A stretch of 64,000 nt of DNA, from contig NZ_WFLJ01000002.1 of NCBI RefSeq assembly GCF_009208735.1, forward strand, positions 186,001 to 250,000, read 5' to 3'. Made by a program: the position numbers and the translations under genes. Every line of letters starts with the position of its first letter. Position 1 is the stretch's first letter. Source of the stretch: Janthinobacterium rivuli (lineage in GTDB: Bacteria > Pseudomonadota > Gammaproteobacteria > Burkholderiales > Burkholderiaceae_D). The notes below the pieces were generated by a model. That model worked only from the letters and a program-made list of their open reading frames with translations. It did no database searches and was not told the origin of the DNA. This document shows positions 55,542 through 64,000 of the stretch, piece after piece.

Positions 55542-57626
55542 ATGGCTACTAAAGAACTTTTAGATGGGCTGTCAGGACTCCGTTTCCTAACTGAGTATAG
55601 GACTGGTGACTCAGATCCAGTGCAGGAATTCTATCGTCCATGCCTTCAAAAATCCAGCAATTACAAACGAGCGGTAGGATACTTTCGCTCATCTATTTAC
55701 TTGATTATTGGAACTGCTGCAATTGAATTTGCTCGGCGCGGAGGAACAATACGCCTCATCTGTTCACCATCATTGACTTTCGAAGATTTGGAAAGTATCG
55801 AGTCCGGATACGAAACCCGCATTAAAAATGTCAGTGCACTCATGGTCGCAGAAATTGATCGACTGCTCGCATCAGATCGCTCGGCGTACCGGACGCGTGT
55901 ACTTGCGACTTTGATTGGAATCGGATCACTCGATATTCGGTTGGCGTTGAGGCCAGAGGCGCATGGTATCTACCATGAGAAAATGGGCGTGTTCAATGAC
56001 AAGGATGGTAACCGAGTAAGCTTCCTAGGTTCGGCTAACGAGACTTGGAACGCATGGCACAACAGCGGGAACCATGAAGCTATAGAGGTTTTCTGCAGCT
56101 GGCAAAGTAGTGGCGACGCAGAGCGTGTAGATCGGCATGACAAGTACTTTGAACGCCTTTGGGATGGCAAGGTCCCCGGAATCGAAATCGTACCATTTCC
56201 AGAAGCTGCGAAGCGACGTTTGGAAATCGTAGCGTTAGGAGGGATAGATGAAGTGGAAATGGCGAATCTAGAGATAGTCGTTCAAAAACGAACAGCGTTG
56301 CCGCACCAGGCTGCGGCGATAGACGCATGGAAAGCTGCTGGGTGTCGCGGTGTTTTCGAGCACGCGACTGGCAGTGGCAAAACTTTCACTGCATTGCTAG
56401 CGATTAAGGAACACATTAGTAGAGGTCAACCTGCACTCATTCTCGTCCCCAGTTCTCTTCTCCTTGAGCAGTGGGCATCTGAGATTCGTGAAGAATTGCC
56501 AGAGGCGACGTTGCTTCTTGCTGGTTCTGGAAACGATCGATGGAAACGCTCCGGACGTCTTCGTAGCCTTACGGATCCCGCCATCGATCTAGGTCCCCGC
56601 ATTATTCTTTCGACCATGCAAACAGCGGCTACTGAAGATTTCATTGTTGGCACTCATGGAGGAGAGCATTTAATGATTGTTGCCGACGAATGCCATCAAG
56701 TCGGAAGCCCGTTTAACGCTCGAATATATCGGATTGATAGCGGCCCTCGACTTGGACTTAGTGCAACGCCGGTACGTTATGGCGATCCTGATGGAACCGC
56801 AGGACTATTTGCATTCTTTGGTCCAGTTATCCCTCCACCTATCACTCTAGTCGATGCAATACACTCAGGGCGCTTGGTAGAGTACGAATACCATCCTCAT
56901 CCGGTGCATCTAACATCTGAGGAAGCTGAGCGCTGGAAGGTGTTGACGCGCAGGATCTTTCTAGAGATGCGTAATGGCGGTGAGGATTCCATAGGCGTGC
57001 GGACGCTCTCAGAGAAAGCAAAAATGCTCTTGATCGAACGATCCAGAATTGCAAAAAAAGCGATTGGAAAGATTCCATTGGCTGCCACCACTCTTCGCGA
57101 TTCATATGTGAAAGGCCAACGCTGGCTTGTGTACTGTGAGGACGGCCAACAATTACGCGATGTCATGGAAGCACTAAGTGACGTTGGAATTCAGCCAGTC
57201 GAATACCACAGTGCGATGGCCGGTGATCGTGCTGCCACCCTCGCTTGGTTTCGCACATTCGGCGGAGTCTTGGTCTCGATAAAATGCTTAGATGAAGGCG
57301 TCGATATTCCATCCATCGATCATGCCATGATCCTCGCCTCGTCTCAGAATCCTCGACAGTTCATCCAAAGGCGCGGGCGTGTTTTGAGAAGTTCAAGAGA
57401 CAAGTACCTAGCCGTAATTCATGACGCGATCGTTGTACCCGTGAACTTGGAAAATGAACCAGATCAGCTTTCTCTACTTAAGAGCGAGTTTCTACGGGCG
57501 ATCGAATTCGCTAATTCTGCAATAAACAGAACTGCCGGCGCTGATCTGCGGGCGATGGCAACTACACTCGGATTCGACCCAGAATCCAATTTTGAAATCG
57601 GAATTGAAGAGGACGATACTGAATGA
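55542..57626 (+). CDS. Phospholipase-D-like/SF2 helicase fusion, defence-operon gene 1
   Basis: A 694-aa fusion. Residues about 1-230 form a PLD-like nuclease half: YRPCLQKSSNYKRAVGYFRS, HxK in GIYHEKMGVFND (about 143) and GSxN in SFLGSANETWNAWHN with EAIEVF. Residues about 250-640 are an SF2 helicase with Q-motif-like LPHQAAAIDAWKA, Walker A FEHATGSGKTFTAL (about 273), DECH in MIVADECHQVGSPF, LGLSATP, CLDEGVDIPSIDHAM and motif VI QFIQRRGRVLRSS. Such nuclease-helicase fusions translocate on DNA in restriction-type systems. It is the first gene of a coupled operon and overlaps the next gene by 4 bp. Confidence 0.88.
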   Translation: MATKELLDGLSGLRFLTEYRTGDSDPVQEFYRPCLQKSSNYKRAVGYFRSSIYLIIGTAAIEFARRGGTIRLICSPSLTFEDLESIESGYETRIKNVSALMVAEIDRLLASDRSAYRTRVLATLIGIGSLDIRLALRPEAHGIYHEKMGVFNDKDGNRVSFLGSANETWNAWHNSGNHEAIEVFCSWQSSGDAERVDRHDKYFERLWDGKVPGIEIVPFPEAAKRRLEIVALGGIDEVEMANLEIVVQKRTALPHQAAAIDAWKAAGCRGVFEHATGSGKTFTALLAIKEHISRGQPALILVPSSLLLEQWASEIREELPEATLLLAGSGNDRWKRSGRLRSLTDPAIDLGPRIILSTMQTAATEDFIVGTHGGEHLMIVADECHQVGSPFNARIYRIDSGPRLGLSATPVRYGDPDGTAGLFAFFGPVIPPPITLVDAIHSGRLVEYEYHPHPVHLTSEEAERWKVLTRRIFLEMRNGGEDSIGVRTLSEKAKMLLIERSRIAKKAIGKIPLAATTLRDSYVKGQRWLVYCEDGQQLRDVMEALSDVGIQPVEYHSAMAGDRAATLAWFRTFGGVLVSIKCLDEGVDIPSIDHAMILASSQNPRQFIQRRGRVLRSSRDKYLAVIHDAIVVPVNLENEPDQLSLLKSEFLRAIEFANSAINRTAGADLRAMATTLGFDPESNFEIGIEEDDTE

Positions 57627-57841
57627 TGAATTCCACAGATTCCAACGATATGGCGCTCAGCACCCTGCTATCTGTTGCAAAAGAGATTGGCTCCGATTTA
57701 CCTGAGGAGTTGCTGCGAAAGGTATTCGCCCTTCAACGACTTCATCAATTTGATGTAGACCGTGACGTATCAATGCAGGAATTGCAGCGCTTAATTGAAG
57801 ATCATATTGGACACTCACAGAATAACGGAGTTGCAGTATGA
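57623..57841 (+). CDS. Small acidic protein, defence-operon gene 2
   Basis: A 72-aa acidic, all-helical protein (ALSTLLSVAKEIGSDLPEEL, LRKVFALQRLHQFDVDRD). It overlaps the helicase by 4 bp and the DndD-like gene by 4 bp (ATGA at each end). Similar tiny proteins accompany DndD-type ATPases in DNA-modification-linked systems as I recall, but I cannot name a defined family. It may bridge helicase and ATPase. Confidence 0.7.
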   Translation: MMNSTDSNDMALSTLLSVAKEIGSDLPEELLRKVFALQRLHQFDVDRDVSMQELQRLIEDHIGHSQNNGVAV

Positions 57842-59823
57842 AACTCACTTCATTAACGATTGAAAATTTCATGCCGTATAAAGGTGAGACTACGCTCACA
57901 TTTCCGCAGGACCCAACACGAAATGTGATGGTAGTCTTCGGTGACAATATGCGGGGGAAAACAAGCCTATTGAACGCGATACGGTGGGTATTTTATGGGA
58001 AAGCGTTTGGTCGTCACCTCAGCGAACTGCCTGTTAACGAACTACTCAACCGAGAAGCTGCTCTGGAAGGGTCATGGACGATGGAGGTTAGCGTCCGATT
58101 CGAAGCCGATGGTCACCGTTATGACCTACGCAGAAGGGCTAGCAAACGCGCTCATGTTGCGCAACCATCCAGGCCTGAAGATTTTGACGTAGCTTTCATG
58201 CTCCAGAAGGACAATATGGCCGTATCAGGCCACCTTATCGACGCCGAAATAAATCGTTTCGCGCCTGAGCAAGTTTCTCGTTTTTTTCTATTCGATGGCG
58301 AGTTGCTCCAAGAATATGAAACATTGCTGATTGAAGGAAGTGAAAAAGGAAAGCTCATCAAGGATGCTATTGAACAGGTTCTTGGAGTGCCAACACTCGT
58401 GCACGGCCGCCATGAGGCGGCAACACTGCTTCGCGGTGCGCAAAAGCAACAGACAAAGGACCTTTCTCATGTAGCAGGTCTAGAAAGCCAAGCACATCGC
58501 CAAGCATCTTGGCAAACGAAGCTAGAGACCTTCGAGAACGATATGGAGTCACTCAAAACAAAGTTAGCCGCGACTAAACTTGAGCGAACGACTCTAGATG
58601 ACGATCTTGAAAAGGTTGATCAAGTGCATCAGTCAAAAATCCGCCTGGATTTCGCGAAAGAGCGACAAAAGGAAATTATTGCTCAGCAAAAGGCCTTGGC
58701 TGAGGAAAGGCTAGCCCTTTTGCGCGATGCGTGGCGCGACCTTCTCCAACCCAAACTCTCAGTCAAACAAGCTTTCCTTTTCGGCGAGCAATCTAAGATA
58801 ACAGGTCAAATGGATGAACGCAGCAAGCTAGAGGCTCGCGCGTCCGATCTGCGAAAGATACTTGACACTTCTTCCTGCCCGACTTGTGGGCAAGATCTCC
58901 CAGAAAACGGGAGAACCATTGCTGGCACTGAACTGGGCGGCGTGGAATCCCTCCTCCGCACGATGACATTGGACCGTGGTGGCCTTACGCGAGTGTCTGC
59001 TGAAATTCAGGAAATTACTAAGCTACTTCGACCTGGTGTTGGCCCTAGAATTCAGGCAATTGATGCTGAAAATCGCAAGCTGGGAGTTCAGCTCACCCGA
59101 GTGGAGAACGATGCAGAGGCACTTAGCGAGGAGATCAAAGGGCACGATGTTGCGGACATCGCGCGAAAGCGAGTTTTACGTGATGGATTGCTCCGCGAAG
59201 AGGGACAAATTGCGGGTGATATTTCGTCGGATCAAAAGGATATTGATTCAGCCAAGAAGGAATTGGCGATCATTGCTAAGGCACTGCAAAACCTTCCCCA
59301 AGCCAGGGCTAGTCGGAGTACGGCCATGGTGCGCGTATACACAACTTTAGAGCAGGTGTTTGGGGAAAGCATTGAGCGGCTTCGCAACAATCTGCGGGGC
59401 GAAGTTGAAGCGCGAGCTACGGAGTCGTTCAAGAAATTGACCACTCAGAAGGCATACCAAGGGCTAGAGATCAACAAAAATTATGGACTCACCATCCTCG
59501 ATGAAAAAGGCGCCAAGGTAACGGTGCGAAGCGCTGGCGCCGAACAAATTGTTGCACTATCTTTGATCGACGGCCTTGCCCGTACAGGTCGTGCTGCAGG
59601 ACCGGTGGTGATGGATACACCGTTTGGGCGACTAGACCTAACGCATCGAGAAAACATATTGCGCTACTTACCTACGACAACAAGCCAACTAATCTTATTA
59701 GTACACGACGGTGAGATCCGAAAAGAGACCGATCTATCGCCAATCGCGGAGCGAATCGGCGCTGCGTACGAAATAAAAGAAGTTAACAGCAGACATTCGA
59801 AGATTGAAAAGGTAATTTCATGA
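57838..59823 (+). CDS. DndD-like SMC/Rad50-type ATPase, defence-operon gene 3
   Basis: A 661-aa ATPase. The start KLTSLTIENFMPYKGETTLT and Walker A VVFGDNMRGKTSLLNAI (about residue 35) are like DndD and other AAA_23 proteins, including FYGKAFG and the later RFFLFDGELLQEYETLL. Two coiled coils flank a zinc-hook CPTCGQDLP at about 347. The signature VRSAGAEQIVALSLIDGLA (about 562), Walker B GPVVMDTPFGRLD (about 590) and ILLVHDGEI complete the head. It overlaps both neighbours by 4 bp. DndD proteins act in phosphorothioation, but the other dnd modification genes are absent here. Confidence 0.88.
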   Translation: MKLTSLTIENFMPYKGETTLTFPQDPTRNVMVVFGDNMRGKTSLLNAIRWVFYGKAFGRHLSELPVNELLNREAALEGSWTMEVSVRFEADGHRYDLRRRASKRAHVAQPSRPEDFDVAFMLQKDNMAVSGHLIDAEINRFAPEQVSRFFLFDGELLQEYETLLIEGSEKGKLIKDAIEQVLGVPTLVHGRHEAATLLRGAQKQQTKDLSHVAGLESQAHRQASWQTKLETFENDMESLKTKLAATKLERTTLDDDLEKVDQVHQSKIRLDFAKERQKEIIAQQKALAEERLALLRDAWRDLLQPKLSVKQAFLFGEQSKITGQMDERSKLEARASDLRKILDTSSCPTCGQDLPENGRTIAGTELGGVESLLRTMTLDRGGLTRVSAEIQEITKLLRPGVGPRIQAIDAENRKLGVQLTRVENDAEALSEEIKGHDVADIARKRVLRDGLLREEGQIAGDISSDQKDIDSAKKELAIIAKALQNLPQARASRSTAMVRVYTTLEQVFGESIERLRNNLRGEVEARATESFKKLTTQKAYQGLEINKNYGLTILDEKGAKVTVRSAGAEQIVALSLIDGLARTGRAAGPVVMDTPFGRLDLTHRENILRYLPTTTSQLILLVHDGEIRKETDLSPIAERIGAAYEIKEVNSRHSKIEKVIS

Positions 59824-60203
59824 TCACACCATTGAAAGAGCCGACTATGATCGGCCTGAGTGAAAAGACGAAAATTGTTCTAGAACGTCTCAAGGAAGAT
59901 GGTCATTTTTCCGACATGGCAGACGCCTACCGTTTCGGAATAGCATTGGCACTCGCTCATGGTGTAATTCCAAACGATCCCCCGTCGCCACGTGGAACTA
60001 TTTACAGCGTGGCCACAATTGATCCCGATCGAGAATTCGCGACGGCGATCCGTGCTCTGATGGATACCAATGAAGTCCCAATCTATCGGTGGGTCGAGCG
60101 ACTCGCTGAGTGGGGCGTTACAGAACTAGGCCGGCGCTCAGAAAATGGGGAAATAGATTTCGGCGCGATTCTCGAAGAAGCTGCTCGATCGGATGGCGTC
60201 TAA
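59820..60203 (+). CDS. Unknown 127-aa protein, defence-operon gene 4
   Basis: A 127-aa soluble protein starting MITPLKEPTMIGLSEKTKI. The segment GLSEKTKIVLERLKEDGHFS, then MADAYRFGIALALAHGVIP, is a conserved-looking N-terminal helix pair. The C-terminal half is acidic (VERLAEWGVTELGRRSENGE). I do not recognise a named family. The ATG overlaps the DndD-like stop by 4 bp; an internal ATG at 59847 is possible. It may be a DNA-binding or adaptor subunit of the complex. Confidence 0.68.
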   Translation: MITPLKEPTMIGLSEKTKIVLERLKEDGHFSDMADAYRFGIALALAHGVIPNDPPSPRGTIYSVATIDPDREFATAIRALMDTNEVPIYRWVERLAEWGVTELGRRSENGEIDFGAILEEAARSDGV

Positions 60204-60208
60204 CAACC

Positions 60209-62881
60209 GTGAGCCAACTACGTGCTTTTTTACTTGTACGCCTCGACGAACGCAAATGGAATATATCAGTTCATCGTGAGCTTGGTTCGGTATTCGCCGC
60301 TTGGAACGAGCTCGCCGCCCTTAGTCAAGGGGCTGTTGTGCACGTTGGTTTTTGGCGACCGGACACTGCAGCCTTTGAAAAACTACTCGATCAATGGAAA
60401 GGCAGAGTTCTTATAAGCGAATCGGCGCGTTTTGCTCTCCCTTCGCCTTGCATCGTCGCCCCATGTCCAGCGGGCGAAATTGAAGGAATTCCATTTTACG
60501 TTTCGCTTACCGGATGGGGCTATGAAACGACGGCGGATGAACTCGGCCTTTCGATAATTCCACAAGCAAGACTTGTAGGAGCCACCCCGCCACTTGGACG
60601 GCGCGACCTATTTATCGACGAGCATTGGTATGATGAATTGTCGCGTCAAAATCCAGAGCAAGCCAACGCTGCAGCGAAGTTTGGCGTAGTCAACGAAGAA
60701 ACCTATCTCTCCCTTGAGCATGGTCTAACGCCAGAGCTTCGCCAAACAATGGGCTGGAATCGTTATGTCTACTATTCTGGCTGTGAACCTGACGAAGAAC
60801 AATTTGTGGATCAACTTCGTTATGCTCCACCATGGCTACTATCGCTCCCGATCTCAGTGCTCAGTCTGTCAGTTCGCCCCCAGAACTGCATGCGCGAAAA
60901 TTCCATAGCAACGATCGAAGACTTGGCGAATATAGGTGCTGAGGCGATCTTAAAATTCCCGAAAATGGGTAGAAAGTCGCTCAAGGAAATAAACGAGAAA
61001 CTTATTCTGACATTTCGTGAAGGTCCATCTTCCCCTCTGGTTCGCATATATCTCAACTCAGGTCGCTCAAGTTTCACGGGGACTCACTTTGCAAAATTAT
61101 TGCAGACATCCAAGGAACAGGAGGATACCAACGAGAATCAAGCAGCCGCCGAGATCATAGACAACAATTCAGGTAACTTCGCGGATGCCCTAGCTCTCGG
61201 ATTTTCTCTGCTGAGAGATTCAGAGTGCAAAATAATGCGACTACGTATGGGCATAGGTAGCCGGTCGCGTACATTGCAAGAAATAGGAGAAGAATTTGGT
61301 GTTTCACGCGAGCGAATTCGTCAAAGAGAGTCCAAGTGCATCGCGAGAATTAATCGTCATCTAGTTTGGTCGAGGGATATCGAACCACGACTTGAAAGAA
61401 TGTTGGAAAATCGTCAAGAGCCCTTACCACTCTTTGGCTTGGAGATCCTTGACCCGTGGTTTGTAGGGGTAGAGCTCCAAGAGCAAGCGTTCGAATACAT
61501 TTTAGATCGCTTCACCTCAAATCGTTTCTCACTAGTACGGGTGAGGGGACAGGTTTTTGTTTCTAAACTCACGCAAAATATATGGGACGAGAAGGTAAAA
61601 ACGTCGCGTCGAATTTTAGTAGCCGCCGTGGATCGTGCTCCTAAAGAACTCGACATCCGAGCTTCTATTGAGTCATTACTAATTGGCCCAGGGGAAGAAC
61701 TCCGTACCGAGCTATGGTCTGAAGCTACCCGGTGGGCGAACTTTGCCAATCAAAGTAGCGACAGCACTGCCAAGGTGCTAGTAAGTTATGGTTATGGAGC
61801 CGAGGGAATTGTAGAGGCTGTCCTAACGGAGTCTGACAAACCACTTCATTATTCAGAGATATCACAGCGCTGTAATGAACGCTATGGCAAACAGGTAGAT
61901 GTGCGACGAGCACATCAATCCGCATTGAACGTTGGACTTCTTTTTGGGAGAGGAGTTTACGGACTAAGGAAACACTTCCCTTTGTCAGATGCTGAATGCA
62001 GCCTATTGATTGCAGAAGCAGAAGATCTCATTGTTGGCGCTGACACTCAAAAGCAGTGGCATGCTCGGGAAATCACGGAGGCAATTGAGGAGCGAGGCAT
62101 TGATTTTGGCGGGAGGTTGAATCAGTACGTCACTTCAATTGCTCTAGAACGTTCACGAAACCTTGCTGACCTTGGGAGAATGGTCTGGGCGTCGAGATCG
62201 ACCGGCGCCCGTGGAACCGCAAATCGTATAGACGTACATCAAGCTATCGTTTCGTATTTACTCACGGAAGGCCGCCCGATGCACTCAGATGAGATCAGGG
62301 AGCGAATTGCGCAAGACCGTGGATTGAGCGGCTACTTTCAAATTCAGCCGGCTGGAGACCTATTACACATGGGCCCTGGTCTGTGGGGTCTCGCCTCACG
62401 CGACTCGCCATTATCAACAAGCGAAAGCGAAGAACTAATCGAAGCACTCACCAATGCTTTAGAGTTACGCGGTAAGGGTTTACATGTTTCTGAACTCAAG
62501 GGCGCGCTACACCCGATTATCAAGCATGTCGAAAGAATTGGCGATCCAGCAATCATTTTAGGAATAGCTCAAAGAAGCAGTCGATGCGCCATAGCGAAAG
62601 GACAGTATGTTTTCTTACCTGGCTGGGGTGATCCGCGTCGCCTAACCGCAGTTGAGGCTGTGAAACGAGCAATACGAAAAGCTGGTCTAGGTGGGATGAC
62701 GCTCAATGAATGTGCTGCAATGGCGGAAGCTTTAGCCGAGCGGTCAATACCACGAACGTTTGTCAGCAATATTTTAGCTGGGCAAATCGGCGCAAATTTT
62801 GATGACGTAAGATCTCGGTGGACTCCACCGTCCGACGATGCGAACGATGGTTGCGACGATGCCGATTTCCAAACTAACTAA
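60209..62881 (+). CDS. Alpha-CTD/sigma-4/HARE-like multidomain protein, defence-operon gene 5
   Basis: An 890-aa protein assembled from transcription-machinery-like modules. Residues about 213-263 (LPISVLSLSVRPQNCMREN, then TIEDLANIGAEAILKFPKMG and RKSLKEINEKL) resemble the RNA polymerase alpha C-terminal domain. Residues about 336-385 (RLRMGIGSRSRTLQEIGEEF, GVSRERIRQRESKCIARIN) resemble sigma-70 region 4. Several later segments (LTESDKPLHYSEISQRCNER, LTEGRPMHSDEIRERIAQDR) look like HARE-type winged helices. The GTG at 60209 is 5 bp after gene 4's stop. The function is unknown. Plausibly it is a DNA-binding or specificity subunit. Confidence 0.72.
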   Translation: MSQLRAFLLVRLDERKWNISVHRELGSVFAAWNELAALSQGAVVHVGFWRPDTAAFEKLLDQWKGRVLISESARFALPSPCIVAPCPAGEIEGIPFYVSLTGWGYETTADELGLSIIPQARLVGATPPLGRRDLFIDEHWYDELSRQNPEQANAAAKFGVVNEETYLSLEHGLTPELRQTMGWNRYVYYSGCEPDEEQFVDQLRYAPPWLLSLPISVLSLSVRPQNCMRENSIATIEDLANIGAEAILKFPKMGRKSLKEINEKLILTFREGPSSPLVRIYLNSGRSSFTGTHFAKLLQTSKEQEDTNENQAAAEIIDNNSGNFADALALGFSLLRDSECKIMRLRMGIGSRSRTLQEIGEEFGVSRERIRQRESKCIARINRHLVWSRDIEPRLERMLENRQEPLPLFGLEILDPWFVGVELQEQAFEYILDRFTSNRFSLVRVRGQVFVSKLTQNIWDEKVKTSRRILVAAVDRAPKELDIRASIESLLIGPGEELRTELWSEATRWANFANQSSDSTAKVLVSYGYGAEGIVEAVLTESDKPLHYSEISQRCNERYGKQVDVRRAHQSALNVGLLFGRGVYGLRKHFPLSDAECSLLIAEAEDLIVGADTQKQWHAREITEAIEERGIDFGGRLNQYVTSIALERSRNLADLGRMVWASRSTGARGTANRIDVHQAIVSYLLTEGRPMHSDEIRERIAQDRGLSGYFQIQPAGDLLHMGPGLWGLASRDSPLSTSESEELIEALTNALELRGKGLHVSELKGALHPIIKHVERIGDPAIILGIAQRSSRCAIAKGQYVFLPGWGDPRRLTAVEAVKRAIRKAGLGGMTLNECAAMAEALAERSIPRTFVSNILAGQIGANFDDVRSRWTPPSDDANDGCDDADFQTN

Positions 62882-64000
62882 GCGGTTTCAGAAGTCGGGG
62901 GGCGAGCTTCGCCACCATCAGCCGCTAGTGGTGTATCTGCGTCCGAGACGGGCACGGCGCATGGCGTATGGATTGTGTATGACGACGGTTTCATTTTCGC
63001 TATGCTCTTCACGTCACCGTCAAATCGCCCAACTGCACCTTCCAGATAGCTTGCATTTAGCTCTACACATGCCCACCGGCGTTCCAATGCTTCTGCTACC
63101 ATGCCTGTAACGCACGAACCGCCAAACGGGTCAAATACAAGATCCCCCGGATCGGTGAGCATTTTTATGAAATATTCCGGCAGCAGTGCCGGAAACCGCG
63201 CTGGGTGTATTTCGACGCCATTCTCATTGCAGAAATCTTGATACTGACCGTTAGACTCCGTATTTGCGATCGCAAGCAAATTGGGAGGCACAGAACCTCC
63301 GTTATCAGTACCAAATTTTTCACTTATCACATGACCACTCGGCCGTGTCTTCGCTTGATATCCATTCTTAAGCAAATCCTTCATACGGTCGCTATATGGC
63401 GCAAGAACACGGCGATTGCTAGCCTTAGGGAACGGCGTCTTCGATAACCACCAGACACAGTTGACCGCATCTTTTACTCGGACCCGCCTGATATTTACCC
63501 ATTCGGCGGGCGTTGGTAGCTTTGACGGATTCCACCAGTAATGCTCTTGACATAAATGAAACCCATATTCCTCACACAACATAATTAGAAGTTCAAAATG
63601 ATAGAGACTTCTAGTAGGTAATCCGGATTTCCACGCGCCACCAATGTCAATCACAAGACTGCCTTGATCCTTAAGAACGCGACAAAATGCCTCTGCAAAA
63701 GGGCGAAACCATTCGCAATACATATGCGAGTCTTCGTTCCCGTACGTTTTTTTACGTACCAATCCGAATGGAGGCGAAGTCATAATCAAATCGACACTGC
63801 CGGTTTCCGCTTTTGCCATCCAATCTAGCGAGTCACCATTCCACATGGTTCCCAAATTGGTCTTGTGATATTTAGTAAGAGGGCGTTTTATCCTGGGCTG
63901 AGATCTGATCTTCGTCTTTGTTTTCGCGTCCGCGTTAGCAAGGAATCGGAAATATTCACTAAGCGATCTAAAGCCTCGCTCTTTCGCTCGATCCGTAATC
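62878..64000 (-). CDS. DNA methyltransferase (N4/N6, beta class) with N-terminal RHH-like segment, 5' end outside window
   Basis: The visible 373 residues include an open upstream segment reaching the window edge (ITDRAKERGFRSLSEYFRFL), which looks like a ribbon-helix-helix or similar DNA-binding lead. The MTase proper follows. Motif IV VDLIMTSPPFGLVRK comes first and motif I VFDPFGGSCVTGMVAEALER later, so it is a permuted beta-class enzyme. TSPPF favours N4-cytosine or N6-adenine. The downstream ATG at 63846 is not the true start, because the frame stays open to the edge. Its stop overlaps the stop of operon gene 5 by 4 bp, so it converges on the operon. Confidence 0.85.
   Translation of the reverse strand, partial: ITDRAKERGFRSLSEYFRFLANADAKTKTKIRSQPRIKRPLTKYHKTNLGTMWNGDSLDWMAKAETGSVDLIMTSPPFGLVRKKTYGNEDSHMYCEWFRPFAEAFCRVLKDQGSLVIDIGGAWKSGLPTRSLYHFELLIMLCEEYGFHLCQEHYWWNPSKLPTPAEWVNIRRVRVKDAVNCVWWLSKTPFPKASNRRVLAPYSDRMKDLLKNGYQAKTRPSGHVISEKFGTDNGGSVPPNLLAIANTESNGQYQDFCNENGVEIHPARFPALLPEYFIKMLTDPGDLVFDPFGGSCVTGMVAEALERRWACVELNASYLEGAVGRFDGDVKSIAKMKPSSYTIHTPCAVPVSDADTPLAADGGEARPPTSETA

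Noticed and set aside
55542..63855. Classic Dnd/Ssp phosphorothioation, DISARM or BREX system
   Set aside because: Only a DndD-like ATPase and a methyltransferase are shared; DndA/B/C/E, SspA-D, DrmA/B, PglZ and BrxC-type genes are not in the window.
41222..64000. CRISPR array or integrase in the island
   Set aside because: No regularly spaced direct repeats were seen, and none of the proteins shows the tyrosine or serine recombinase active-site pattern.

Overview
The window reads as chromosomal DNA of a GC-rich betaproteobacterium of the Oxalobacteraceae (Janthinobacterium/Massilia-like). This is inferred from protein style, high GC up to about 41.2 kb, a Burkholderiales-type porin, and the gene order yebC-purD ... 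hemF-nadD-rsfS-rlmH-maf-rng. No database search was possible, so the taxon is an inference.

Region 1 (1-20.4 kb) is core and environmental-response DNA. It holds an EmrAB/HlyD-type efflux pair, a large KatE-type catalase with a small membrane peptide and a DUF883/YqjD-like protein nearby, a MocR-type regulator, a DoxX protein, a Tat-exported alpha/beta hydrolase, a sensor kinase/response regulator pair, an XapX protein and an isochorismatase-like hydrolase. A NarL-type regulator faces a giant Reg_prop/Y_Y_Y sensor kinase co-transcribed with a DUF1275 protein. An amidohydrolase-porin-AraC cluster and a cupin protein follow.

Region 2 (20.4-41.2 kb) is housekeeping: tRNA-Thr(CGT), fbp, pepN, a DUF4136 lipoprotein, quinone oxidoreductase with a coupled 39-aa membrane peptide, mgsA, an EamA transporter, an enlarged PhoD-type phosphatase, yebC, purD, hemF, nadD, rsfS, rlmH, maf and rng. 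A terminator-bounded four-gene cassette of related single-pass membrane proteins of unknown function (32.6-36.2 kb) sits between purD and hemF.

Region 3 (41.2-64 kb) is an accessory island. Base composition becomes AT-richer right after the rng stop codon. The first part (41.4-46.5 kb) carries mobile-element functions: a DUF2285-type protein, an AlpA-type regulator, a Toprim/DUF3631 replication protein and a filamentous-phage G2P-like replication initiator, with GTAGCG repeats around the last. The second part (46.9-52.4 kb) is a two-gene operon of a nitrilase-fold protein and an SMC-like ATPase, a good antiphage-defence candidate. Then come an IS66-family transposase remnant, a PD-(D/E)XK nuclease-like protein and an intact IS5-family element. 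The last part (55.5-64 kb) is a tightly coupled five-gene operon: PLD/SF2 helicase, small protein, DndD-like ATPase, 127-aa protein, and an 890-aa protein combining RNAP-alpha-CTD-like, sigma-region-4-like and HARE-like helical modules. A convergent DNA methyltransferase overlaps its end and runs off the right edge. This looks like an uncharacterised modification-linked defence system. No integrase or attachment site is visible, so the island probably extends beyond the window.
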